64,000 nt of DNA from Melampsora larici-populina 98AG31 (lineage: Eukaryota > Basidiomycota > Pucciniomycetes > Pucciniales > Melampsoraceae), in assembly GCF_000204055.1 (NCBI RefSeq), contig NW_006768766.1:84233-148232 (forward strand), read 5' to 3'. Of this stretch, positions 21,059 through 30,244 are shown in pieces. The notes below the pieces were generated by a model. It made no database searches, was not told the DNA's origin, and saw only the letters and a program-made list of their open reading frames with translations. Positions within the stretch are counted from its first letter, which is position 1. Each line of letters starts with the position of its first letter. Made by a program: the position numbers and the translations under genes.

Positions 21059-21844
21059 TAAAAATGTACTTGGTGCTTTGAGATACGGGATCTGATAACA
21101 AGCTTATAGCTGATAAGCACAACGTCAAACAACAGACGTGTGATGATAAAGATCCTGACCTGATAACAAGCTTATAGCTGATAAGCACAACGTCGAACAA
21201 CAGACGTGTGATGATAAAGATCCTGACCTAAAGGCACAGTTAGATGTGTTAGTCTATTAGTTATCTTTTATCAATAACTGATCTTTGGAAGTGATGAAAG
21301 AAGCAAATTTCTCTTTCCCAAAAGATAGTATTATATTCACCTGATAACAAGCTTATAGCTGATAAGCACAACGTCGAACAACAGACGTGTGATGATAAAG
21401 ATCCTGACCTACAACGTTGATCAATCTAATCAGAATTCGTACAAATATGTTAAGAAGGAAAATGAAGTTGTTTAGTACCTAAAGGCACAGTTAGATGTGT
21501 TAGTCTATTAGTTATCTTTTATCGATAACTGATCTTTGGAAGTGATGAAAGAAGCAAATCTATATAAATTTGAAATAGAGAAACAGAAAAGCAGAAAACA
21601 TTAATATAACCATAGTGAGATAACAAAAATATAAGGATTACTTACTTCTCTTTCCCAAAAGATAGGGAAAGAAAAGTAATTGATAAAACGGGTCACTACA
21701 TATATGAGATTTCTTTATCTAAACCGTTGGGGTTATGATATCTTTTGAGTAAATAATAAACCATCTACAATATGTCATTTGTTAATCTAATTTATCATTC
21801 CGTTACCAAAACTCTTTACTTCTCGTCGATTGGATACTTCAACA
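21059..21844 (-). repeat. Copia-2 3' LTR
   Basis: A 68-bp module A occurs at 21092-21159, 21160-21227 and 21341-21408. Module B (CTAAAGGCACAG... on the plus strand) starts at 21228 and 21479. All five internal junctions read AC|CT on plus, so AG|GT on the sense strand. A TATA (CATATATG, about 21700) precedes an inverted repeat (TTACTTCTCTTTCCC / GGGAAAGAAAAGTAA, 21641-21680). Confidence 0.93.
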
Positions 21845-21852
21845 CCCCCCCT
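21845..21852 (-). promoter_or_regulatory. Copia-2 polypurine tract
   Basis: CCCCCCCT on the plus strand directly follows the 3' LTR, so the sense strand carries a purine run of G residues there. This is the expected plus-strand primer. Confidence 0.8.
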
Positions 21853-21875
21853 CAATCGACACAATTAAAATATCC

Positions 21876-24800
21876 CTACTCATTGCTTCCCTTGACTCCT
21901 ATACGTCTCCTAAATTCATAAAACGGGCCTGGATGAAGAGGTTTTGTCAATATATCCGCTAACATATCCTCCGAAGCACAGTATGTCAGTTTGATTACCC
22001 CTTCCTTCACTTTCTCTCGTAACCAATGATAGTGAATTTCAATTGCTTTCGTTCTGCCATGCATAACAGCATTTTCAGATATATCTATGGTGCTTAAGCT
22101 ATCAGAATTTAATAGATAAGGAGTTGTTTGAGGTAAATCCAATGACATAAGTAGTCTAGCCAACCATATCATCTCATCACCTGCCTCGTTTGCTGCCCGG
22201 TATTCGGCCTCAGTTGAAGATTTCGCAACAGTTTGTTGTAAACGACTACGCCAACTGATAGCTCCTCCACATAATAAAAAAACGTAACCAGTAGTAGATC
22301 GCCTTGTACTCTTATCTCCTGCCCAATCCGAATCCGCAAAGTGTTCTGGTAAAGCGAACCCGTTGTTACTTGAAACAGTAGGAGGTAGTTGTGGGATAGA
22401 TGGAGAGATGTCTCGTTTGTAATGTATACAATGATTTAAAGTGCCTTTCAAGTACCTTAGGACGTGCTTAAATGCTTCCCAGTGTCGTAATGATGGATTT
22501 TCAAGATGTTGCGATAGGCATCCTACCGCATACGTGATGTCAGGCCTCGTGCATTGAGACAGATACATTAGACTCCCAACGCCGCTTCGGTAGGGTAAAT
22601 TCAATAAGCTGAATGATCTCGCTTCGTCTGCTGTTGATTTTGTGAGTTTGGTTCCACCAGGAAATGGAGTAGATGCTTGCTTAGCGTCGGTCATTCCAAA
22701 TCTTTCTAATAAAGACTTAGCCATAGATTCTTGTCCAAGTATATAATGATGTGATCCAGCTCTGAAAATTTGTATTCCCACCACACAAGTTGAAATCCCC
22801 ATATCTTCCATTGGCCAAAATCCACCGATCTCCTTTTTAAACTCCTCAATACTATTTCCTGTTATTGCCAGGTCATCAACATGCAAATAGAACAAACACA
22901 CATCATGAGACCGTCTACGAATATAAACGCATTCATCGGCGGGTGACTGAATAAAACCAGCTTTCAAGCACTTTGATTTAAAATCGTCATTCCACTCCCT
23001 CGCTGATTGCTTCAAGCCATAGAGAGCCTGAAGTAATTCACAGACTAGATCTTCGCCTTCGATTTCATAGCCCTCAGGCTGCTCCATGAAGATTCTATGC
23101 TTCAAACCGCTGTTAAGAAAGGCAGCTATGGCATCCATTGAATGTACAGGAAGACCATGATAAGTAGCAAAAGCAATTACTGTTCGAAAGGATGCTGGTT
23201 TCCCAGTCGGAGCAAATGTATCGTCGTAATCTACTCCATAAGTTTGAGTATATCCCTTCGCCACAATCCTTGCTTTGTGTTTATTAATTGAACCGTCTGT
23301 GTTAAGTTTGACCTTAAAGTGCCACTTACTACCCACTACTGGATGATCCGAAGGTCTAGGCACCAGTCTCCAAACGTTTCTGTCTTCCATATTTTTCATT
23401 TCCTTATCACAGGCTGATTTCCATTTATCACTATCTGGGCATTTCATAGCCGACTTGAAACTGTGAGGTTCTTGAATTAATCTAACAACTGAGCCCACAG
23501 CGAAAGCATAAGGAAACGAGTCATGTAAATCAGTAAACGCGCCCTCATCATCCCAATAGGCGAAACTAGCGGAGGGTGAATATCGATCAACAGGTCTTCT
23601 GTCTCTATCTGAACGTCGAGGTAAAACAGTGTCGTCAACGTTTTCAGATTGTAATGCTTGCTGAGCGGGTAAGATGAGCTCTTCCTGGTGCATTCCTTCA
23701 CCACCAGGAACTGTAACGTCGTTGTCTTGCTCCTCAATTTGAGGATCAAGAGCGGAAGGATCCGATAAAATTAATTCCTCATCTTCATCAAAGGATAAAT
23801 GCGAGATGTCAAAGGTCTTCATTTTCTTGAAAGGAAAGATAGTTTCCTTGAAGATTACGTCATGTGATATAACTATGCTGTTTGTGTCGAAAACAAAGAC
23901 TTCGTAGTTAAGATTGTGCTCGGTGTGGCCAAGTAGGATTGCCTGCCGAGACACCTGTTGAAACTTCCCATGACGAATCGCCTTCCTGATAAGAACATAG
24001 CATAAGCAACCTATAGGTTTGAGATGAGTAATATCAGGTTTCCGGTTGTGCCATAATTCAAATGGGGTTTTATGATCAGGTAAAGATGAGGTAATGGTAC
24101 GATTCTTCAAATACACAGCAGCTTTGATGGCATACATCCAAAACTTAACAGGAAGGTTTGCTTCAAGCATCATCGCTCTTGCAGGTTTGGTAATGGTTCT
24201 ATTTGATCTCTCAGCAACCCCATTCTCTTCAGGGGTGTAGGTGGCAGTTGTTCTGAGGTATATGCCCAGGTCTTTGCAGTATGGAACTAAAGTATCATTT
24301 ATAAACTCGTAACCATTATCTAGAGTGAATGATTTAAGCTTTGAATTACATTGCCTTTCGACCAAAGAGACATATTGACGGATTTTCAGAAAGACAACTT
24401 CAGCTGATTTTGTATTAAGACCAACAACATGGCGATATCTTGAGAAATCGTCAGTGAAGAGCATAAAGTATGCACTGCCACATACTGCATTAGTGCGAAT
24501 GATACCGCTTAAGTCTAAATGGACATTCTCTAGTAGTTTCAAGCTTCGGACGTGAAGATGGTTGTGAGGAATCCTATGCCCTTTAGCCAAAGCACAAGAG
24601 TCACAAGACAACTGATCAGGAAAATCGGATGAATCGATGCCCGATAAACCCTCCACAGCTCCTTTTGATACCATTGATTTCAAATATCTGACATTCGGAT
24701 GACCTAAACGGCGGTGCAAGGTAATGACAACATCGTCAGCTGATGAAGTAATAGCGTTTGCTGCAGGAGTTGATATAGGAGTAGGTGCATCGGGCGAAAT

Positions 24801-26435
24801 CGGTCTCACATAAGATCGCAAGAGATTCGTTCCGTGGTTCAGATCACCAGTGAAAGCTCGATTCCCATCCTTGGTAATGACGAAAGAATTTTCTTCTTTC
24901 TTAATGATGAAATCACTGTTGAGAAGTAAAGTACCTCCGATCAAACTTCGCTTGAGATCGGGAATATGAAGACAATTTTCAAATTCGAAAATGTGACCAT
25001 CAGGCCCCTTAAATTTCACGCTGCCATGTCCAAGAATTCGAAGAGTAGCTTTTCCTCCAGCCATGTCGAGAGCTTCATCCCGATTACTGATGTCGATATA
25101 GTCGGTAAACACATGACGTTCTTTGAACATGTGATGAGATGCTGCCGTATCAATTAGAACTTCGGCAGTTTGTAATCCATCAGCTAAAGACAGCTTGGAG
25201 AGTGATAAAGAAGATACATGACTGGCAGAAGCGTTGATCGAGTTAAAAGCGCTCTCTAATTGCTCAATAGTTGGCTCGTCTTGAAATACAGTGGCCGCAG
25301 CAGATGACTTCGTTAAGTTCCTTGGAGGTTCGCCATTCCATTGGCCTAATTTTACGCGCTGTTCAATCCATTCTCTTTGTAAATGTTCATTCCCCGGCTT
25401 CTTGAAACAGTCATTAGGTTCATGATTAATACCGGAGCATTTGGTTTTAGTACATTTAGCTTTAAATTTGTTATTGTGTGTGAATGAATTCGACGCGAAG
25501 TGAGCTTCTGCAGCGTGATGAACGGTAGTGGTCTTAGGAATCGTGGTCTTAGTCAACATAGAAACAGCATCAAGTCGCTTTCTAAGTTCAGATACTACTT
25601 TGTCGTATTCCTTGACTCCTGAAATCGCTATTTCTCTGGCGTCTTGAAAATGGTTGTTGTTAAGTGAAATCAAGAGTTTTCGACCAAGATCCTCATCTGA
25701 CATCTGACCTCCAGCAGTTTTATATTTTGTAACAGCTTCTTGAAAGTTTTGAATATGAGTCAAGAGAGGTGTAGTGGAAGATTGGACAATAAGATTGAGA
25801 GCTCTTTCTAATAATAAGCGGATTTCTTCAGATCTACAGGAGTGATGATCGGTGACTGCTTTCCATAATTTAGAAGGTAAGTCTTGAGTATCTGGTCCGT
25901 TATCACCATAGACCGTTATCTTGGGTTCAAATCTAGCTCTATTAACATCATCCATGTTATTCAACATCCAGTTCGTTATGCATGCCCTGCTCACTTCATC
26001 GGTAAATTGACTACTTTCTAATTTTATGTCATCTGATATCAAATAATCCGAAATGAATAGAGACTTCAGTCCTCCACGAATAAACGATGCCCATAACATG
26101 TAATTGTCGTCAGTTAGTATTTTCTTTGATCTACCAAGTGATTGATTTAAAAGCATGGCTTGTTGTTGAAGAGTAGACTCATTTGAAACGTTTTGTGATG
26201 ACATGATTAGATTCAAGTTATCTGGTGATGAGTTTAGATCAGGATTTACGTGATGTTCGATGAGGGATGGAGATGTAGGATCTACGTGAGGATTAGATTG
26301 GCTATTACGATTAGTAGGTGATAAAAGTAGTTGGGATATGAATCTGGTTGTTTGATCTCCTTCGTCTTCTGAATGTTCGGACGGTGGGACTTGAGATGAT
26401 GATTGAGCAAAATAAGGGTCAGGTTCTTGACTCAT
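21876..26435 (-). CDS. Copia-2 Gag-Pol polyprotein (intact frame, 1519 aa)
   Basis: The domain order is the same as in Copia-1, to which it is clearly related over its length, particularly in Pol. Approximate residues: zinc-knuckle-like CX4CX4HX4C near 322, protease DTAASHHM near 427, integrase HRRLGHP near 570, catalytic residues in HLDLSG (636), TLDNGYEF (700) and PEENGVAER (736). Reverse transcriptase YLHVDDL is near 1184; RNase H has ADSDWAGD near 1363 and SSTEAEYRA near 1408. No stop or frameshift is present and all catalytic residues are visible. Together with near-identical LTRs this makes it the best candidate for a currently active element in the window. Confidence 0.95.
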   Translation of the reverse strand: MSQEPDPYFAQSSSQVPPSEHSEDEGDQTTRFISQLLLSPTNRNSQSNPHVDPTSPSLIEHHVNPDLNSSPDNLNLIMSSQNVSNESTLQQQAMLLNQSLGRSKKILTDDNYMLWASFIRGGLKSLFISDYLISDDIKLESSQFTDEVSRACITNWMLNNMDDVNRARFEPKITVYGDNGPDTQDLPSKLWKAVTDHHSCRSEEIRLLLERALNLIVQSSTTPLLTHIQNFQEAVTKYKTAGGQMSDEDLGRKLLISLNNNHFQDAREIAISGVKEYDKVVSELRKRLDAVSMLTKTTIPKTTTVHHAAEAHFASNSFTHNNKFKAKCTKTKCSGINHEPNDCFKKPGNEHLQREWIEQRVKLGQWNGEPPRNLTKSSAAATVFQDEPTIEQLESAFNSINASASHVSSLSLSKLSLADGLQTAEVLIDTAASHHMFKERHVFTDYIDISNRDEALDMAGGKATLRILGHGSVKFKGPDGHIFEFENCLHIPDLKRSLIGGTLLLNSDFIIKKEENSFVITKDGNRAFTGDLNHGTNLLRSYVRPISPDAPTPISTPAANAITSSADDVVITLHRRLGHPNVRYLKSMVSKGAVEGLSGIDSSDFPDQLSCDSCALAKGHRIPHNHLHVRSLKLLENVHLDLSGIIRTNAVCGSAYFMLFTDDFSRYRHVVGLNTKSAEVVFLKIRQYVSLVERQCNSKLKSFTLDNGYEFINDTLVPYCKDLGIYLRTTATYTPEENGVAERSNRTITKPARAMMLEANLPVKFWMYAIKAAVYLKNRTITSSLPDHKTPFELWHNRKPDITHLKPIGCLCYVLIRKAIRHGKFQQVSRQAILLGHTEHNLNYEVFVFDTNSIVISHDVIFKETIFPFKKMKTFDISHLSFDEDEELILSDPSALDPQIEEQDNDVTVPGGEGMHQEELILPAQQALQSENVDDTVLPRRSDRDRRPVDRYSPSASFAYWDDEGAFTDLHDSFPYAFAVGSVVRLIQEPHSFKSAMKCPDSDKWKSACDKEMKNMEDRNVWRLVPRPSDHPVVGSKWHFKVKLNTDGSINKHKARIVAKGYTQTYGVDYDDTFAPTGKPASFRTVIAFATYHGLPVHSMDAIAAFLNSGLKHRIFMEQPEGYEIEGEDLVCELLQALYGLKQSAREWNDDFKSKCLKAGFIQSPADECVYIRRRSHDVCLFYLHVDDLAITGNSIEEFKKEIGGFWPMEDMGISTCVVGIQIFRAGSHHYILGQESMAKSLLERFGMTDAKQASTPFPGGTKLTKSTADEARSFSLLNLPYRSGVGSLMYLSQCTRPDITYAVGCLSQHLENPSLRHWEAFKHVLRYLKGTLNHCIHYKRDISPSIPQLPPTVSSNNGFALPEHFADSDWAGDKSTRRSTTGYVFLLCGGAISWRSRLQQTVAKSSTEAEYRAANEAGDEMIWLARLLMSLDLPQTTPYLLNSDSLSTIDISENAVMHGRTKAIEIHYHWLREKVKEGVIKLTYCASEDMLADILTKPLHPGPFYEFRRRIGVKGSNE

Positions 26436-26457
26436 TCGTTACGAATCGACGATATGA

Positions 26458-26469
26458 CTCTCGCTACCA
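26458..26469 (-). promoter_or_regulatory. Copia-2 primer binding site, tRNA 3'-end type
   Basis: TGGTAGCGAGAG on the minus strand abuts the 5' LTR and is identical to the 12-mer of Copia-1. It is complementary to a tRNA 3' end with CCA. Confidence 0.8.
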
Positions 26470-27255
26470 TAAAAATGTACTTGGTGCTTTGAGATACGGG
26501 ATCTGATAACAAGCTTATAGCTGATAAGCACAACGTCGAACAACAGACGTGTGATGATAAAGATCCTGACCTGATAACAAGCTTATAGCTGATAAGCACA
26601 ACGTTGAACAACAGACGTGTGATGATAAAGATCCTGACCTAAAGGCACAGTTAGATGTGTTAGTCTATTAGTTATCTTTTATCGATAACTGATCTTTGGA
26701 AGTGATGAAAGAAGCAAATTTCTCTTTCCCAAAAGATAGTATTATATTCACCTGATAACAAGCTTATAGCTGATAAGCACAACGTCGAACAACAGACGTG
26801 TGATGATAAAGATCCTGACCTACAACGTTGATCAATCTAATCAGAATTCGTACAAATATGTTAAGAAGGAAAATGAAGTTGTTTAGTACCTAAAGGCACA
26901 GTTAGATGTGTTAGTCTATTAGTTATCTTTTATCGATAACTGATCTTTGGAAGTGATGAAAGAAGCAAATCTATATAAATTTGAAATAGAGAAACAGAAA
27001 AGCAGAAAACATTAATATAACCATAGTGAGATAACAAAAATATAAGGATTACTTACTTCTCTTTCCCAAAAGATAGGGAAAGAAAAGTAATTGATAAAAC
27101 GGGTCACTACATATATGAGATTTCTTTATCTAAACCGTTGGGGTTATGATATCTTTTGAGTAAATAATAAACCATCTACAATATGTCATTTGTTAATCTA
27201 ATTTATCATTCCGTTACCAAAACTCTTTACTTCTCGTCGATTGGATACTTCAACA
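26470..27255 (-). repeat. Copia-2 5' LTR
   Basis: This is the 786-bp promoter LTR, with the module order A-A-B-A-B seen in the partner LTR at 21059-21844. The differences I found are in module A copies 1 and 2 (one base each) and in the first B copy (one base). Confidence 0.93.
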
Positions 27256-27745
27256 GAAGTCTCTCCCGATTCATCAGTGTTTTCATTGGATGATTGTGGT
27301 GGTGGGTTCTTTTTGAATGGCATGGTGGTTTTATGAGTGTGATGATTTATTCAATAAGATGAAGATGTTGATGTGAGTTGATTCGATTTCGTGTTGGTTT
27401 GATCAGACTGATGATTGTTCTCACTCCAGTTGAGACCAATCAAAAGTCACAAGGAGTTGGTTTCTTGACCAGTCAAGTTTCCAAAACCTTGTTCTATGAT
27501 CCTGATCGATATATAGTTGATTTAATCGGTCAATGGGTTGATGAAGCGATAAAGCAGGTGATCGTATGGGATTTGTTTTGTGGTGAGGTATTGTATAGTA
27601 CCACCAATCTCAAACGCAATACTCACAATACCAAGTATGAAATTTTGATTTCCGGTACTAGTACCGGGCAGTATAGTACTGCAATCCCTGTACTATACTG
27701 GTACTGTACCGTAATAGTATAGTACAGTGGCCGCGTTGCTTGGTG

Positions 27746-28080
27746 GAGGGTATGGTCTTATTGCACATTTTTTCTCCTTTGGTTTGGACACTGATCAACC
27801 CTCTTCTGAAATTCATAGGTCAACTGTGGGGAATTCCCTGTCCTAGCCTCTCTCGCACAAGACTCTTTGAGTCTGTCTGCAAGCTTGGCCATTGTGGAAC
27901 GCACTTTTTCAGCAGCAGCTGATATTTTTTCTTTGGACTGAGTACAACTAGTACCACATACCATTGAATGTTGCGTAGGTTCTTGGCTATGGTGGTGTCA
28001 ACGTGTACCCCTAGGGCACAATTATAAGGAGGCAAATGAAGGCATTATGGCATTTGGGGGTGGTAGAAAGCCTGACAAAG
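27746..28080 (+). pseudogene. hAT1 transposase, C-terminal dimerisation region
   Basis: After hAT2 and its TSD, hAT1 coding resumes. FPVLASLAQDSLSLSASLAI then VERTFSAAADIFSLD is the hAT dimerisation signature (family: ...LAxxxLxxxASSAxxERTFS...). It is interrupted by TGA at 27939-27941 and continues with QLVPHTIECCVGSWLW. The order and strand match the upstream hAT1 pieces at 1337-4186 and 12028-12257. Confidence 0.75.
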
Positions 28081-28218
28081 AGTACTATTGTCATTTTTTT
28101 AACTGAATATTGAGATATTTGGTCAAGTTTCCTTCTCTTATAGAATATTTGGTCTTTTTTTATGAATTTGTACACTTTCTGTTCCTGATGAATCAAATCA
28201 TCAAGTTATTCCTGAAAT

Positions 28219-28372
28219 TGTAGCTCTTTTTTGGTGTTGCTGTGTTGCGCGCAATGGAGTGCAACACAGCAGGAGCTACCGTTGCTAGTTGTGTTGCCGC
28301 CATGGTGAGAAATAAAGCTTAAGTTGTGTTGCACAAATTACCCCATTGCGCGCAGCGCAGGGCAGCGGCCCA
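28219..28372. repeat. Inverted repeats, possible small MITE or hAT1 terminus
   Basis: TGCTGTGTTGC and GCAACACAGCA form one inverted pair. CTGTGTTGCGCGCAATGG and its near-inverse, ending GCGCAGCGCAG, form another pair of about 18 bp. The motif GTGTTG/CAACAC is also the end motif of hAT2 and the Pack elements, so this may be the damaged right end of hAT1. Boundaries are uncertain and no TSD was found. Confidence 0.4.
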
Positions 28373-28379
28373 TTTTTGC

Positions 28380-29640
28380 AAAGGGGGTGGATAAGCTCAC
28401 CAAAGGTCTGCTAGACAAGGGCTGAAGTGACAGGGAGGAGAAATAGGATAGCAGCTGGAGCAAGATGAAGCATGTGATACAGTCTGGACTCTGAGGAAAT
28501 CAAGAACATAAAACCCTACTGCCAATAGAGTTTACCCAGCTCAATTGTGTGCAGATCCCGCATTGTATGCACAAAGAAGGCTAAAGAAGGTCTCAGTACC
28601 ACACGCCAAGCGTGGCGGGGTGTGCCTGGGGCTCAGGACGTTTGACAAGCGTCTGAGTGATGGGAGGCAGGCACACTGGCAGCTCTCAGCGGGTCATCAC
28701 ACCTGGGAGGGTGGTCAGGTCCAGGGAGGACACGGGCCAACACTGCCTTTGGTTTTGGAAAACCAAACTTGGTTTTGGGAAACCAAGAGCCTCAGGCTGG
28801 GCCCTTCACCCCCCTGTACTTGCCCTCTTGACTATCATAAAGAGGGCACTTGAGTTATTTGTTCAACTCACTAAGTCTTACCAAAGAGCTATAGGCCCCA
28901 GAATGGGGCCTCAGCTGTTGGAGTCCATCCCATAACAATCACAGCAAGTGAGGGAATGAATGAGAGGAACCACCATAACACAGGTGGTTCCATTGTCCAT
29001 GAAATCCTGCAGATATTTGTGACAGTTGGACCAGTGAAATCTCAACGCCAGTATCAGGAGGATACTGCGCCACCACTTGAGAATTTCCCTTCAGCCAATC
29101 CATCTCTCACAAATCAAGATCTTTCCGGAAGAATTTCCCACAATCACATTGGTGATCAATTTTTTGTGCACCCCCCACCCACCCAACAGAGTGCACTCAA
29201 CATCCCACCCACCGCCTGGAGGACACAGGCCGAGGCTGCCTTTGGTTCTAAATTGTTTAGATAGTGCTCCTTGCGATGAAGCCTTACACGCTTTAAAAAA
29301 AATAAGAGGGCACTTGCTTGGGTGATTTGTTCAGCACTCACTGAGTCTTACCAAATAACTATAGGCCTCAGAATGGGGCCTCAGCTCTCGGAGTCCATCC
29401 CATAACAATCACAGCAAGTGAGGGAATGGAGAAACTCAGCCAGTGAACAGAACTCCTTGAGGGAAGTGTGTGTACTGTGGCACTGCAGTAGGTTAGTCTT
29501 GGTGTGGACCTTCTAAGAGGGCAAACCGCAACTGCAGCTGAACCTCGCAAACACAATATCAGCTCCAACACTGTCTCATAGGTGCACAACATTTATGCAA
29601 AAGTACCAAAGTAAACCCTTTTATTGTGCCGCAGGATATT
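28380..29640. repeat. Unclassified element with a diverged direct repeat of about 220-240 bp
   Basis: The segments 28715-28956 and 29207-29430 are diverged direct copies. Both contain GAGGACACRGGCC, CTGCCTTTGGTT, AAGAGGGCACTTG, ATAGGCC..CAGAATGGGGCC and the shared run CATCCCATAACAATCACAGC. No coding domain was recognised. Two direct repeats about 0.5 kb apart would fit a small LTR-type element or a tandem duplication, but no PBS, PPT or TSD was identified. The left part (28590-28680) has short GC-rich palindromes. Confidence 0.45.
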
Positions 29641-30240
29641 CTTGGTAAGATCTCATAGAGAATCTATAGCAATTCTTACATTATGAGTCCAAGTTTGTTT
29701 CACTTACAATGATATACAACAAAACACTTGGAAAAAATGCTATAAATGTTTGCCCATTTGATACATATCACTCTCAATGCTCTGATTTTGAGTTTCAAGT
29801 AATTACATATTGATTAAATTCTACCGAAATCTTACAAATTATGTAACCATAATAACAGAAAAAAAACCCATGTCCATCTTACAATCAATCTCAAATTCAA
29901 AGGTCAATTTTTAAAGAGAGAGAGAAAAAAGAAGAACAAGTGAGGACTGAAAAATCAAAACAATCAATCTTAAAACAAACTTTTTCTTGCACCGCCTAGG
30001 ATTTTTCCTTTAACAAGTACACTTGCAATATTTCGATCATCACCCTAAAAAGTTAATCAAAAAACCACCCAAAACACAAAACCAGATCAGTATCATTAAA
30101 TCATTCAAATCAAAATCAAATATGAAAGAAGTTACAAACAGTAAACAAGAATTTTTCAAACAAATCATTCAATTGAATTTCTTTTTCAAATTCATCAATA
30201 AAAAAAATCGGACCACAGCGATCCTGATACTCTTCAAATC
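29641..30240. other. Intergenic, AT-rich
   Basis: No gene or repeat was recognised. The stretch is AT-rich with poly-A-like runs and short open frames only. Confidence 0.5.
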
Positions 30241-30244
30241 CAAA

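Larger units (their letters stand above)
21059..27255 (-). mobile_element. Copia-2: complete, very young Ty1/copia retrotransposon with GAAGT target-site duplication
   Basis: The element is 6,197 bp with 786-bp LTRs at 21059-21844 and 26470-27255, flanked by GAAGT (21054-21058 and 27256-27260). On the sense strand the LTR starts TGTTGAAG but ends TTTTTA, so the termini are TG...TA rather than TG...CA. The PBS (TGGTAGCGAGAG) abuts this end, confirming the boundary. I count three differences between the LTRs (about 0.4%). The gag-pol frame is intact. The insertion broke the first coding exon of hAT2. Confidence 0.95.
13069..27323 (-). pseudogene. hAT2 transposase, multi-exon, split by Harbinger and Copia-2, with one internal TGA
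   Basis: The ATG at 27323 starts MPFKKNPPPQSSNE, broken by Copia-2 after ETS and resuming at 21053 as ESSAKSNFSTTNSLRRSTR. Then follow a Lys-rich region, EYYGTPIRGGND, a BED finger (FPCLWCKLY...LKVHRDG, about 20540) and an LKLVAWYHKG segment (about 19935). Further on are TTDSGSNN (about 19745), an acidic linker, DFVIRKLTSSASMRAL (about 19135) and WDV at an intron donor (18976) that now contains the Harbinger. The C-terminal part has LTKRMEGDGPTGS, ILHPSWRASF and the dimerisation region (YPILSSLARRYLA, SSAAGERTFSSAAD, ECCVSSWLW) to the stop at 13069. Clear introns include 13378-13450 and 14000-14056. One TGA (14168-14170, after DDADC) interrupts the frame. Confidence 0.82.
12619..27738 (-). 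mobile_element. hAT2: hAT transposon on the minus strand with 7-bp target-site duplication CTTGGTG
   Basis: The ends are CAACACAGCCACTGTAATAT (12619) and the inverse of CAACGCGGCCACTGTACTAT (to 27738), 17/20 matching. They are flanked by CTTGGTG at 12612-12618 and 27739-27745. Both subterminal regions are full of TAGTATAGTACC-type motifs. Its own size is about 4.2 kb. The remainder is a Harbinger element in an intron and Copia-2 in the first coding exon. It inserted into hAT1; removing it with one 7-bp copy recreates hAT1's TGGTGG (WW) codons. The 7-bp duplication is one base shorter than the usual hAT 8 bp. Confidence 0.88.
1198..28230 (+). mobile_element. hAT1: old hAT transposon that forms the outer layer of the nest
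   Basis: This hAT DNA transposon is on the plus strand and its transposase is spread over 1337-4186, 12028-12257 and 27746-28080. Intervening sequence is later insertions: the G-alpha carrier, a MITE and hAT2. The three pieces are in the correct N-to-C order: BED finger, hAT catalytic region, C-terminal dimerisation region. Excising the MITE and hAT2 with one TSD each restores an open frame through the KGTHPMS and FPWW stretches. The ends are not firmly placed. The right end may be the GCTGTGTTG at 28222-28230, and the left end may lie left of Copia-0. Several stop codons show the element is dead. Confidence 0.7.
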
